This document shows positions 51,528-59,335 of a DNA stretch of 64,000 nt, piece after piece. The notes below the pieces were generated by a model. It did not search any database, was not told the origin of the DNA, and saw only the letters and a list, made by a program, of their open reading frames with translations. Source of the DNA: Chitinimonas sp036961565 (lineage in GTDB: Bacteria > Pseudomonadota > Gammaproteobacteria > Burkholderiales > Chitinimonadaceae); NCBI RefSeq assembly GCF_036961565.1, contig NZ_JBAMDD010000014.1, positions 1 through 64,000 on the forward strand, given 5' to 3'. A program made the translations under genes and the position numbers. Numbering within the stretch: the stretch's first letter is position 1; each line of letters begins with the position of its first letter.

Positions 51528-52358
51528 TCAGGCTGGCGATATCGGGCAACGCCCCAAGGGGGCGGGGCACGCCGGGGTGAGAGGCTTGCTTGGTGGCTTG
51601 GCCATCAGGGCCGCCAAGGTGCCGCGTTGATGCAGTCGGTCCAAGGCGCTGTTGATACGATCAAGATGATGGCTGATCGGGGCATTGCGGGCTACGCCGA
51701 TATGGATGGGGTCTCTCGCCATGGGGCGGTTGATGATCTGCCAGCGACCCAGGTGACCATAGCGCTGGTTCAGATGTTGTTCCATATCGTGTGGATCCTG
51801 GCGGGTAACGGCCAGCAGGACGACGTCCACCCGCTTTAGCGCCAGCATGATCAGCCTGCTTTCCAGCGATGGGGACTCCTCCTCCACCTTGAACAGCTTG
51901 CCGCGCTGCTCCTCAAACTCGCCACCATACTGGGCGCCACGCATGATGGAGAGCGTCTTGCCGCGCAGATCGGCCAGGCCGTGATAGCTGAAGGCCTCGC
52001 CGGAGCGCACCACCATCCAGACATGGGTATCCCAGATGGGACGGGATAGCAGCAAGGCGGCCTCTCGCCTGGTGGTACGTGAGACACCCCATAGCAGGCC
52101 CTGGCCCAGCTCTGCCATGCGCTGCGCGCGGCGCCATGGATAGGCCTTGATATCAAACTGCAGCCGGGCTTCTTCACCCAGGAGCCGTATGGCCTCGGCA
52201 CGCTTGTCCTCGACCGGCTTGGGTTGGCCGGCGGCGGTCATCCGCTCAGCCACCAGTATGGTCAGCCGCGCCGGTTCCACCGAGTTTGCCATGGCAGCGC
52301 CGATCAGCAGAAGCAAGCCTAGGCGGGCAAACAGGCGGTAGGTCAGGGGTAATCCCAT
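51528..52358 (-). CDS. Periplasmic substrate-binding protein (bacterial extracellular SBP family 3-like)
   Basis: A 276-residue exported protein with a signal peptide (MGLPLTYRLFARLGLLLLIGAAMANS) and the two-lobed binding-protein pattern: RAEAIRLLGEEARLQFDIKAYPWRRAQRMAELGQGLLWGVSRT and YHGLADLRGKTLSIMRGAQYGGEFEE. No transporter genes are adjacent, so it may be a sensor-type binding protein. It converges on the REC-EAL gene. Ligand unknown. Confidence 0.75.
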   Translation of the reverse strand: MGLPLTYRLFARLGLLLLIGAAMANSVEPARLTILVAERMTAAGQPKPVEDKRAEAIRLLGEEARLQFDIKAYPWRRAQRMAELGQGLLWGVSRTTRREAALLLSRPIWDTHVWMVVRSGEAFSYHGLADLRGKTLSIMRGAQYGGEFEEQRGKLFKVEEESPSLESRLIMLALKRVDVVLLAVTRQDPHDMEQHLNQRYGHLGRWQIINRPMARDPIHIGVARNAPISHHLDRINSALDRLHQRGTLAALMAKPPSKPLTPACPAPLGRCPISPA

Positions 52359-52540
52359 GGGGGCATTATCACAAGGGGATGAACAATCGATCATCCTACA
52401 GAGGGAATGTGAAAACTACCATGCCATGACCGGCCTATGCCGGTGTACCACCTTGGGCCGTTGTGGAGGGTGTCGCGCCTCTGCATCAGATTGCGGCCGA
52501 GACCAAGGGTGGAACCGGCTTGCTGGTGGGTGTGCAGGCG

Positions 52541-53032
52541 CTAAGCGCTCTGCACGCTAGCCTGCCAGTGCCCTGACTTGCCACCACGTTTCTCCAGTAG
52601 CCGTACGGTATCGATGACCATGCCCTTGTCCACTGCCTTGAGCATGTCGTAGATGGTCAGCAACGCCACGCTGACCGCCGTCATGGCTTCCATCTCTACC
52701 CCGGTGCGACCTACTGTCTCGGTCGTGGCGCGGCAGCAGACTGCGTGGTGGTTCGCATCCAGCTCAAACTCCACCGCCACATGAGTCAGGGGGATGGGGT
52801 GGCATAGCGGGATCAGGGTGCCGGTCTGCTTGGCTGCCATGATGCCGGCGAGCCGCGCCACGCCCAGTACATCGCCCTTGCTGGCCTGGCCTCCCTGCAA
52901 CCGCTCGAAGGTGGTGGGCAGCATGCTGATACGGCCCTCGGCGGTGGCGGACCGGTGGGTTTCCGCCTTGTTGGCGACGTCCACCATATGGGCTTGGCCC
53001 TGGGCGTCGAAATGGGTCAAATCATCGCTCAT
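52541..53032 (-). CDS. moaC: Cyclic pyranopterin monophosphate synthase MoaC
   Basis: A 163-residue enzyme of molybdenum cofactor synthesis that forms cyclic pyranopterin monophosphate from the MoaA product. Catalytic motifs are LIPLCHPIPLTHV, MEAMTAVSVALLTIYDMLKAVDKGM and the C-terminal KRGGKSGHW. ATGA overlap with mobA. moaA is not in the window. Confidence 0.95.
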   Translation of the reverse strand: MSDDLTHFDAQGQAHMVDVANKAETHRSATAEGRISMLPTTFERLQGGQASKGDVLGVARLAGIMAAKQTGTLIPLCHPIPLTHVAVEFELDANHHAVCCRATTETVGRTGVEMEAMTAVSVALLTIYDMLKAVDKGMVIDTVRLLEKRGGKSGHWQASVQSA

Positions 53033-53625
53033 GTCTTATGCTCGTCTGCGGCGACTGCCGCCAAGGTATTGAAATTGGCAAAGCTGGCGCTGTCATCAAA
53101 GCCGACGGCGGCGGCTGGCAGGGTATTCAGCCAGCCGAGTACCCGGCCCTGGCCACTATCGAGATAGCGCGACAGGGCGCTGCCCAGGGATCGATGCAGC
53201 AGGCAGCACACAGGCTGCGGGCCCTCTGCTGTCGTGGCGTAGGCTGCCAGGGTGGTGCTGTTTACCGCGCTCAGCAGGCGGGCGGCCAGCTCGGTGGGTA
53301 GCAGGGGCATGTCGCATGGCAGGCACAATAGCCAGTCGTTCTGGCTGTGGTTCAAGGCCGTCTCCATGCCTGCCAGGGGGCCAGCATGGCCAGGGCGGCT
53401 GTCGCCCAGCAGCGGCAGGCCGCTGGCAGCATAGTCAGCGAGATTGCGATTGACGCTGAGGCTGACCCGCTGGGGGCGGATGGATTGCAGCGCCAGGCGG
53501 CCCAGTGCATGCTGGTACAGGGCTGTGCCCTGCCAGGGCACCAGGCCTTTATCCAGGCCGCCCATGCGGCTGCCCTGGCCGCCGGCCAGTATCACGGCTT
53601 CATAAGGTTCAGTCGTGTTCGTCAT
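53029..53625 (-). CDS. mobA: Molybdenum cofactor guanylyltransferase MobA
   Basis: A 198-residue nucleotidyltransferase that joins GMP to molybdopterin to make the guanine dinucleotide cofactor for DMSO-reductase-type enzymes. The GTP-binding motif LAGGQGSRMGGLDKGL and the LCLPCDMPLLPTEL block are diagnostic. The ATG at 53625 lies inside the end of moaE (17-base overlap). Confidence 0.93.
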   Translation of the reverse strand: MTNTTEPYEAVILAGGQGSRMGGLDKGLVPWQGTALYQHALGRLALQSIRPQRVSLSVNRNLADYAASGLPLLGDSRPGHAGPLAGMETALNHSQNDWLLCLPCDMPLLPTELAARLLSAVNSTTLAAYATTAEGPQPVCCLLHRSLGSALSRYLDSGQGRVLGWLNTLPAAAVGFDDSASFANFNTLAAVAADEHKT

Positions 53626-54136
53626 TGCCGTATTGCTCGCTGACGACCTTGTGCCAGCGGGCCGCTGCGCTGTAGTCGGTTTCACGGGCGTCTACCCAGC
53701 GCGGCCCTTCGGGTGTCCATTCCTTCTTCCAGAAGGGGGCGCGGGTCTTGAGAAAGTCCATGATGAAGGCATTGGCCTCGAAGGCGGCATGGCGATGGGC
53801 GCTAGCGACCAGCACCAGCACGATGGCGTCACCAGGGTACAGTTTGCCGACCCGGTGAATGATGCTTACCCCATGCAGCGGCCAGCGCACGGCGGCTTCT
53901 TCTGCGATGCGTATCAGGGCTTTTTCGGTCATGCCAGGGTAGTGTTCCAGTTCCAGCGCCACCACATCATCGGCCAGGTTCAGATCACGTACCAGACCCA
54001 GAAAGCTGGTGATGGCGCCAATGCCTCTGTCGCCGGCAGACAGGGTGCGCATCTCTGCCTGCAGGTCGAAGTCCCCGACCTGCACTGCAACATGAAAGCG
54101 CGCCGACGGAATGGTAGCTTGGGGCAGTGTTTCCAT
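53609..54136 (-). CDS. moaE: Molybdopterin synthase catalytic subunit MoaE
   Basis: A 175-residue subunit that transfers sulfur from MoaD to cyclic pyranopterin monophosphate. The fold-specific blocks GAITSFLGLVRD, VALELEHYPGMTEKALIRI, VSIIHRVGKLYPGDAIVLVLV, AFEANAFIMDFLKTRAPFWKKEW are complete, including the catalytic Lys. It is next to moaD, as usual. Confidence 0.95.
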   Translation of the reverse strand: METLPQATIPSARFHVAVQVGDFDLQAEMRTLSAGDRGIGAITSFLGLVRDLNLADDVVALELEHYPGMTEKALIRIAEEAAVRWPLHGVSIIHRVGKLYPGDAIVLVLVASAHRHAAFEANAFIMDFLKTRAPFWKKEWTPEGPRWVDARETDYSAAARWHKVVSEQYGNDEHD

Positions 54137-54140
54137 CGCG

Positions 54141-54398
54141 CTAGCCTCCTGTTACGGGAGGGAACACCGCGACTTCGGCGCCATGGTGCAACTGGGCGCT
54201 GAAATCAGCCATTTCCTGATCCAAGGCGACACGATAGACGCGCTCGCCAGCCAGTTCCTCGGCCCAGGCGTCGCCACGGGCTGCCAGGTGGGCAATCAGG
54301 CCTGCCACGGTTTGTATGCCTTCGGGCAGGCTCAGTTGTTCTTCTGCCATGCCAAACCGCTCACGCAGGCGGGCGAAGTAAAGCAGTGTCACTTGCAT
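54141..54398 (-). CDS. moaD: Molybdopterin synthase sulfur carrier subunit MoaD
   Basis: An 85-residue ubiquitin-like protein that ends in the conserved Gly-Gly (VFPPVTGG), which is thiocarboxylated to deliver sulfur to MoaE. The N-terminus MQVTLLYFARLRERFG is typical. It lies 5 bases after moeA and 4 bases before moaE. Confidence 0.94.
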   Translation of the reverse strand: MQVTLLYFARLRERFGMAEEQLSLPEGIQTVAGLIAHLAARGDAWAEELAGERVYRVALDQEMADFSAQLHHGAEVAVFPPVTGG

Positions 54399-54403
54399 AG
54401 GGA

Positions 54404-55615
54404 CTATCCAATCAGTTGATCCAGTGGCAGATACCGTACGGTATCGCCTTTTTTCACGGTATGGCCGGCGGGCAGGTCTATCAGACCGCTGGCCCAGGCC
54501 AGGCTGCTCATGACGGCCGAGCCCTGGCTGGGGTAGAGGGTGGCGCTCAATCCACCGACGCTGTCCACTTCCAGCCTGGCGCGCAGAAACTCCCGGCGCT
54601 TGTCGGCGCGTGGCCAGTCAAAGCCGGCGCTGACCTGAAGGCCGGCAGCGGGCTGTGATGGGCAAGCCATGCGGCGCAGCAGGAAAGGACGGGCCAGCAG
54701 TAAAAAGGTCAGGAAGGCGCTGACTGGGTTGCCTGGCAGGCCGATGAAGTCGGCTTGGCCTACCTTGCCAAACGCCAGCGGCTTGCCGGGCTTGATGGCA
54801 ATGCGCCACAGGTCCAGCTGCCCCAGCTCGGACACCGCTGCCTTGACGTGATCTTCCTCTCCCACCGAGACCCCGCCGCAGGTGATGACCACATCGTTCT
54901 CCCGTGCCGCATGGCGCAAGGCGGCCAGGGTGGCGTCATGGCTATCGGCCACCTTGCCGTAGTCGTGGACCTGGCATCCCAGCCTGCCCAGCAAGCCGCC
55001 GATGGCAAACTGGTTGGAGTTGTAGATGCCACCTGCCGGCAGGGGCTGGCCCGGCTGGGTCAGTTCGTCGCCAGTACACAGCAGCCCCACCCGCAAGCGC
55101 GGATGTACCGGCAGTTCGGCTATGCCCAGAGAGGCAGCCAGCGCAATATGCTGGGGGGCCAGTCTTTGCCCTGCCTGCAATACCGTGCTGCCAGCCGCGA
55201 TGTCTTCTCCCAGCCGGCGTATATGCTGGCCAGGCCGAGGGGGGTTCTCCAGGCTGATCACAGCGTCGCCAGCGTTGACCTCCTCTTGCGGTACCACGGC
55301 GTTGCAGCCTGGCGGCACGGGCGCGCCGGTAAAGATGCGGGCGGCGCTATTGGCCGCCAAGGGCTGGCCGGTTGCGCCAGCGGCGATACGTTGCACCACC
55401 GGTAGGCTCGCGGGTATCTGCGCAAAGTCGGCGATATGGAGGGCATAGCCATCCATGGCGCTGTTGTCGAAGCCGGGCACGGCCATAGGGGCGATCACGT
55501 CCTGTGCCAGTACCCGGCCATCGCATTCGTTCAGCGGCAGGGATTGCTGCCGGGTATCTGCCTGGGCTGCTGCCAGCAGGCGGGCCAGGGCTTCGTCAAA
55601 GGTCATCAGGGACAT
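54404..55615 (-). CDS. moeA: Molybdopterin molybdotransferase MoeA
   Basis: A 403-residue enzyme that inserts molybdate into adenylated molybdopterin. Conserved blocks: VAPMAVPGFDNSAMDGYAL, FTGAPVPPGCNAVVPQEEV, CTGDELTQPG, VVITCGGVSVGEEDHV, and GLPGNPVSAFLTF. First gene of the moeA-moaD-moaE-mobA-moaC operon. It is divergent from nadA. Confidence 0.93.
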   Translation of the reverse strand: MSLMTFDEALARLLAAAQADTRQQSLPLNECDGRVLAQDVIAPMAVPGFDNSAMDGYALHIADFAQIPASLPVVQRIAAGATGQPLAANSAARIFTGAPVPPGCNAVVPQEEVNAGDAVISLENPPRPGQHIRRLGEDIAAGSTVLQAGQRLAPQHIALAASLGIAELPVHPRLRVGLLCTGDELTQPGQPLPAGGIYNSNQFAIGGLLGRLGCQVHDYGKVADSHDATLAALRHAARENDVVITCGGVSVGEEDHVKAAVSELGQLDLWRIAIKPGKPLAFGKVGQADFIGLPGNPVSAFLTFLLLARPFLLRRMACPSQPAAGLQVSAGFDWPRADKRREFLRARLEVDSVGGLSATLYPSQGSAVMSSLAWASGLIDLPAGHTVKKGDTVRYLPLDQLIG

Positions 55616-55828
55616 GGCAACGTCTCAGAGTCGTGGGTGCGGCCTAACCCTACACCAAGGTGGCATGCAAGGGGAGGGTGGTGGCGCAAAGCCCTTGATT
55701 TTGTTATGGTGCGATTGTGCTGCTGTCGCAAGGCGCGGGGATTCCGCGTGCAGCCTGCAAGAACCGCCCGGTTTGCCGGGCCCAGTCTGCCGCCGGAGAG
55801 GCGGTGTATCAACATGGAAGGAACTGCC

Positions 55829-56779
55829 ATGTCCAAGCGTGTCGTAACGCTGGCGCACTATTATACTGCGCCGGAAATCCAGCAGATGGCCGACAAGGTC
55901 GGCGACTCTCTCGAACTCTCGCTCTATGCCCGTGATGCCAATGCCGACGTGATCGTCTTTGCCGGCGTGCGCTTTATGGCAGAGACCGCCAAGATACTGA
56001 ATCCCCAGGCCGAGGTCATACTGCCTGATGCGGGTTCTACCTGTTCCCTGGTGACACAGACTGATGTCAAGCGCCTCAAGGCCTGGCGCGACAAGCATGC
56101 CGACCATGTGCATGTGTCCTATATCAACAGCTCGGCCGAACACAAGGCCTTGAGCGACTGGATTGTCACCAGCCGTAATGTGGACGACATCATTGCCCAC
56201 CTGTATGCCCAGGGCCAGAAGGTGATCTTTTCGCCCGACCGCAATATGGGCGCCTACCTGAACTACCAGTACGGCTACGACATGCCGCTCTGGAGTGCAG
56301 TGTGCGAGGTGCATGACAAGTTCAACGAAACCGCACTGAACGAGGGCATGGCCGCCGTGGCAGGCCCAAGCTATCTGATTGCCCACCCGGAAAGCCCGCT
56401 GCCGGTGCTCAAGCGCGCTGACTACGTGGGCTCCACCAGCGGTATGCTGAACTGGGTGAAGCAGTTCGACCGCGAACCCGATGCCACCCTGTTTGTGGCA
56501 ACCGAGGACGGGATACTCTACAACATGGGTCTGGCCCGGCCTGACCTGAAGATTGTGCAGGCCCCCATCTATGCGGGCTGCCAGTGCAATCAGTGCCCCT
56601 ATATGAAGCTGAACAATGTCGAGCGGGTACAGCGCGCGCAAGCCGGCGAAGGCACCCGTATCGATTACCTGAGCCCCGAGCAGATGGATGCCGCACGCTT
56701 GCCGATAGAGCGCATGCTGGCGTTCAGCGAGGCGCAGATGCGCCAAGCCAGGACGGCGCCGGCAGTAGTGCCTGCCTGA
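55829..56779 (+). CDS. nadA: Quinolinate synthase NadA
   Basis: A 316-residue 4Fe-4S enzyme that condenses iminoaspartate with dihydroxyacetone phosphate to quinolinate in de novo NAD synthesis. LAHYYTAPEIQ, SPDRNMGAYL and the cluster cysteines Cys72 (GSTCSLV), Cys159 (SAVCEVH) and Cys256 (CQCNQCPYMK) are present. GGAAGGA lies before the ATG at 55829; an ATG at 55814 is weaker. The protein ends with a short divergent tail. nadB and nadC are not nearby. Confidence 0.92.
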   Translation: MSKRVVTLAHYYTAPEIQQMADKVGDSLELSLYARDANADVIVFAGVRFMAETAKILNPQAEVILPDAGSTCSLVTQTDVKRLKAWRDKHADHVHVSYINSSAEHKALSDWIVTSRNVDDIIAHLYAQGQKVIFSPDRNMGAYLNYQYGYDMPLWSAVCEVHDKFNETALNEGMAAVAGPSYLIAHPESPLPVLKRADYVGSTSGMLNWVKQFDREPDATLFVATEDGILYNMGLARPDLKIVQAPIYAGCQCNQCPYMKLNNVERVQRAQAGEGTRIDYLSPEQMDAARLPIERMLAFSEAQMRQARTAPAVVPA

Positions 56780-56800
56780 TATAGATAAATGAGTAAGGCC

Positions 56801-56827
56801 AAGGGCAGTGTGAACTGCCCTTTTTTT
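56801..56827 (+). terminator. Terminator of nadA
   Basis: GGGCAGT-GTGA-ACTGCCC and seven T residues form a classical rho-independent terminator 24 bases after the nadA stop codon, before the NMNAT/Nudix gene. Confidence 0.92.
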
Positions 56828-56926
56828 GCGTTGCTCAGCCCCCTCGCTGCTCGGTCTACTGCCGATGGCACCGGTGGGCGAGATGCGGTTCAACGCTGCC
56901 ATGGCAAGATAAGCGACGTACATACC

Positions 56927-58000
56927 ATGCGTGAATTCGACTACCTGATCTTCATCGGCCGCTTCCAGCCTTTCCACAATGGCCATCTGTGGACCTTGCA
57001 GCATGCCCTGCAGCTGGCGGACAAGGTGATCGTGCTGTGTGGCTCGGCCCGGCAGGCGCGCACACCCAATCATCCGTGGACGGTCGATGACCGCGAGCAG
57101 TTGATACGCATGTCGCTGTCGGACGAGGTGCAGGCCAGGGTGTTTGTCGTCGGCATCTCGGACCGCATGTATAACGACCAGCAATGGCTGACCGAGGTGC
57201 AGAACCTGGTTGACCGGGTGATCGCCGTGGATAACTCCGACGTGGGTAGCCGGCAGGCGCAGTTCCGCATTGGCATCGTCGGGCCGCCACGGGGGGCCAA
57301 GAAGGGCAATGCCGAGTATCTGGACCTGTTCCCGCAGTGGCAGCGGGTGGAGGCGCCTGAGTTGCCTGATGTGCATGCCTCGCGCATACGCCATGCCTTT
57401 TTCGATCCGGACCGGGGCGACGATTGGCCGGGCTGTGCGGCGCTGCTGCCGGCACCGGTATTCAACTGGCTCAATGCCTTCCGCGCGGGTGAGACCTTTG
57501 CCAACCTGCAGGGCGAATACCTGTTCGTCAAACGCTATCGGCAGAGCTGGGCAACTGCGCCTTATCCACCTACCTTCGTGACGGTGGATGCGGTGGTCAT
57601 CCACTCCGGTCATGTGCTGCTGGTGCGTCGCCGGTCTGCACCGGGCAAGGGCCTGTGGGCCTTGCCTGGGGGCTTTGTCACACCAGATGAGCGTATCAAG
57701 GATGCAGTGATACGGGAGCTCAAGGAAGAAACCCGGCTCAAGGTGCCAGCGCCGGTATTGGCCGGCTCCATCCGCGCCAGCAGGGTGTTCGACCATCCCC
57801 AGCGCTCCCTGCGAGGGCGCACCATTACCCATGCTTTCTTGATCGAACTGGCGCCAACCTCGGAGGGCCTGCCCAAGGTCAGGGGCGACGACGAGAGCGA
57901 CCGGGCCAAGTGGATGCCGCTGTTCGAGTTCAATCGGATGGAAGAGCAACTGTATGAGGACCACTTCTATATCGTGAACTGGTTCCTGGGACAGGTCTGA
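56927..58000 (+). CDS. Bifunctional NMN adenylyltransferase / Nudix hydrolase
   Basis: A 357-residue two-domain protein. The N-terminal NadM-type domain (about 1-185) has IGRFQPFHNGHLWTL and DVHASRIRHAFF, which bind ATP and NMN to form NAD. The C-terminal Nudix domain (about 205-350) has the box GGFVTPDERIKDAVIRELKEE, ending ETRLKV rather than the G at the last conserved position, as in similar fused proteins. It likely hydrolyses ADP-ribose. The start is ATG at 56927. nadA precedes it but a terminator separates them. Confidence 0.88.
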   Translation: MREFDYLIFIGRFQPFHNGHLWTLQHALQLADKVIVLCGSARQARTPNHPWTVDDREQLIRMSLSDEVQARVFVVGISDRMYNDQQWLTEVQNLVDRVIAVDNSDVGSRQAQFRIGIVGPPRGAKKGNAEYLDLFPQWQRVEAPELPDVHASRIRHAFFDPDRGDDWPGCAALLPAPVFNWLNAFRAGETFANLQGEYLFVKRYRQSWATAPYPPTFVTVDAVVIHSGHVLLVRRRSAPGKGLWALPGGFVTPDERIKDAVIRELKEETRLKVPAPVLAGSIRASRVFDHPQRSLRGRTITHAFLIELAPTSEGLPKVRGDDESDRAKWMPLFEFNRMEEQLYEDHFYIVNWFLGQV

Positions 58001-58023
58001 CGCTCCCTGCCTATACTGCCGCC

Positions 58024-58755
58024 ATGGAACCGGGACGCATGTATCTATGGCGCGGCAGGGCGCTGGTGCTTGGGGTGGACAGCGACTCCACGCCGCATGC
58101 CCACCATGCGCTGCAACTGAGCCTGGCGCTGGAAGGCGCTTTCCGCCTGACCTTGCCAGACAGCAGCTCACGCATGGCCACGGCAGCCCTGTTCCTGCCG
58201 GGGCAGCCGCATAGGCTGGCGGCCAATGGCGCCTTGATGGCCCACCTGTTCATCGACCCCGGTCAGCGTTCGCTGGCGGACTGGCGCCGGGACGAGATAC
58301 CAGCCGCGCTGCCTGCCGACCTGCTGGTGGCCTTGCGGGCAGCCTGGCATACCCCGCTTGCACTGACGGCCTGCGAGCCCCTGGTGGCACAGTGGCAGGA
58401 TGCCTGGTTGCCCGGGTTCGACCGCGCACCCATACTGGACAGCCGGATTGCCCAGGCGCTGGCCCTGCTGGCGGAGGAGGGGGAGCTCACGGCCGAGTAC
58501 CTGGCCGACACACTGCAGCTTTCGCAAAGCCGCTTCAGTCACCTGTTCAGCCAGCATACCGGCCTGCCTTTTCGCCGCTATGTGCTGTGGATGCGGCTGT
58601 TGGCCGCTGTGGCGCAGTTGGGTCGTGGCGGCAACCTCACCACGGCGGCGCATGCCGCCGGATTCGCTGATCTGGCCCATATGAGCCGGGTATTCCATGC
58701 CACTTTCGGGGTGGTGCCCTCCACCCTCAGCCGTGTCGCCATCGTGGCGGCGTAG
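58024..58755 (+). CDS. AraC-family transcriptional regulator
   Basis: A 243-residue regulator with a cupin-like sensing domain (about 1-110, HAHHALQLSLALEGAFRLTLP) and a C-terminal double helix-turn-helix (about 150-240): LQLSQSRFSHLFSQHTGLPFRRYVLWMRLL and TTAAHAAGFADLAHMSRVFHATFGVVPSTLSR. It starts 24 bases after the NMNAT/Nudix gene, so cotranscription is likely. Whether it controls NAD genes is not known. Confidence 0.82.
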   Translation: MEPGRMYLWRGRALVLGVDSDSTPHAHHALQLSLALEGAFRLTLPDSSSRMATAALFLPGQPHRLAANGALMAHLFIDPGQRSLADWRRDEIPAALPADLLVALRAAWHTPLALTACEPLVAQWQDAWLPGFDRAPILDSRIAQALALLAEEGELTAEYLADTLQLSQSRFSHLFSQHTGLPFRRYVLWMRLLAAVAQLGRGGNLTTAAHAAGFADLAHMSRVFHATFGVVPSTLSRVAIVAA

Positions 58756-58824
58756 CGGAATCATTCAAGCCCGGCCAGGGGCTGGCGCGCTACATTGTGT
58801 CTTCATACCAAGAGGAGGCAGCCC

Positions 58825-59247
58825 ATGAGCGCCATAGACCAGTTGTTCGACCGTTATGGTGAGAGCCATCAAAACCCCTTCAACAAACGTGTGCATTGGG
58901 TGTGCGTGCCGCTGATCACCTTCAGCCTGCTGGGCCTGCTGTGGGCGGTGACGCCCTGGCTGGCCATCGGTTTCAGCCTGCTGTCGCTGACCTACTACCT
59001 GCGCCTGTCGCCACCCATTGCCCTGGGCATGCTGCTGGTGGCCGGCAGCATGCTGCTGCTGCTGTCACGGCTGCCCTATGTGCTGGAAGTCAGCCTCACC
59101 ATCTTTGTGCTGGCCTGGATAGGTCAGTTCATCGGCCACAAGGTAGAGGGCAAGAAACCATCGTTCTTCGAAGACATCAAGTTTCTGCTGGTGGGGCCGG
59201 CCTGGCTGCTGGGTTTCATCTATCGCCAGTACCGTATTGCCTATTGA
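58825..59247 (+). CDS. Mpo1-like (DUF962) membrane protein
   Basis: A 140-residue membrane protein with four hydrophobic segments. YGESHQNPFNKRVHWVCVPLI at the start carries the conserved His motifs of the DUF962/Mpo1 family; yeast Mpo1 is an iron-dependent dioxygenase in 2-hydroxy fatty acid alpha-oxidation. A second motif GQFIGHKVEGKKPSFFEDIKFLLVGPAWLLGF is also standard. AGAGGAGG precedes the ATG at 58825. Confidence 0.85.
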   Translation: MSAIDQLFDRYGESHQNPFNKRVHWVCVPLITFSLLGLLWAVTPWLAIGFSLLSLTYYLRLSPPIALGMLLVAGSMLLLLSRLPYVLEVSLTIFVLAWIGQFIGHKVEGKKPSFFEDIKFLLVGPAWLLGFIYRQYRIAY

Positions 59248-59286
59248 GCGGTCGCCCGTAGCACGCAGCACAGTAGCACGCAACAC

Positions 59287-59325
59287 AAAGCAAACAGCCC
59301 TGCAATGGCAGGGCTGTTTGCTTTG
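59287..59325. terminator. Bidirectional terminator
   Basis: AAAGCAAACAGCCCTGC-AAT-GGCAGGGCTGTTTGCTTT is a long symmetrical stem between the convergent Mpo1-like gene and the EAL protein. Confidence 0.9.
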
Positions 59326-59335
59326 CTACGGTTGG

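Noticed and set aside
55625..58171. Open frame of 848 codons antisense to nadA and the NMNAT/Nudix gene
   Set aside because: It crosses two clear genes on the other strand and has no recognisable domain; its length results from high GC at third positions.
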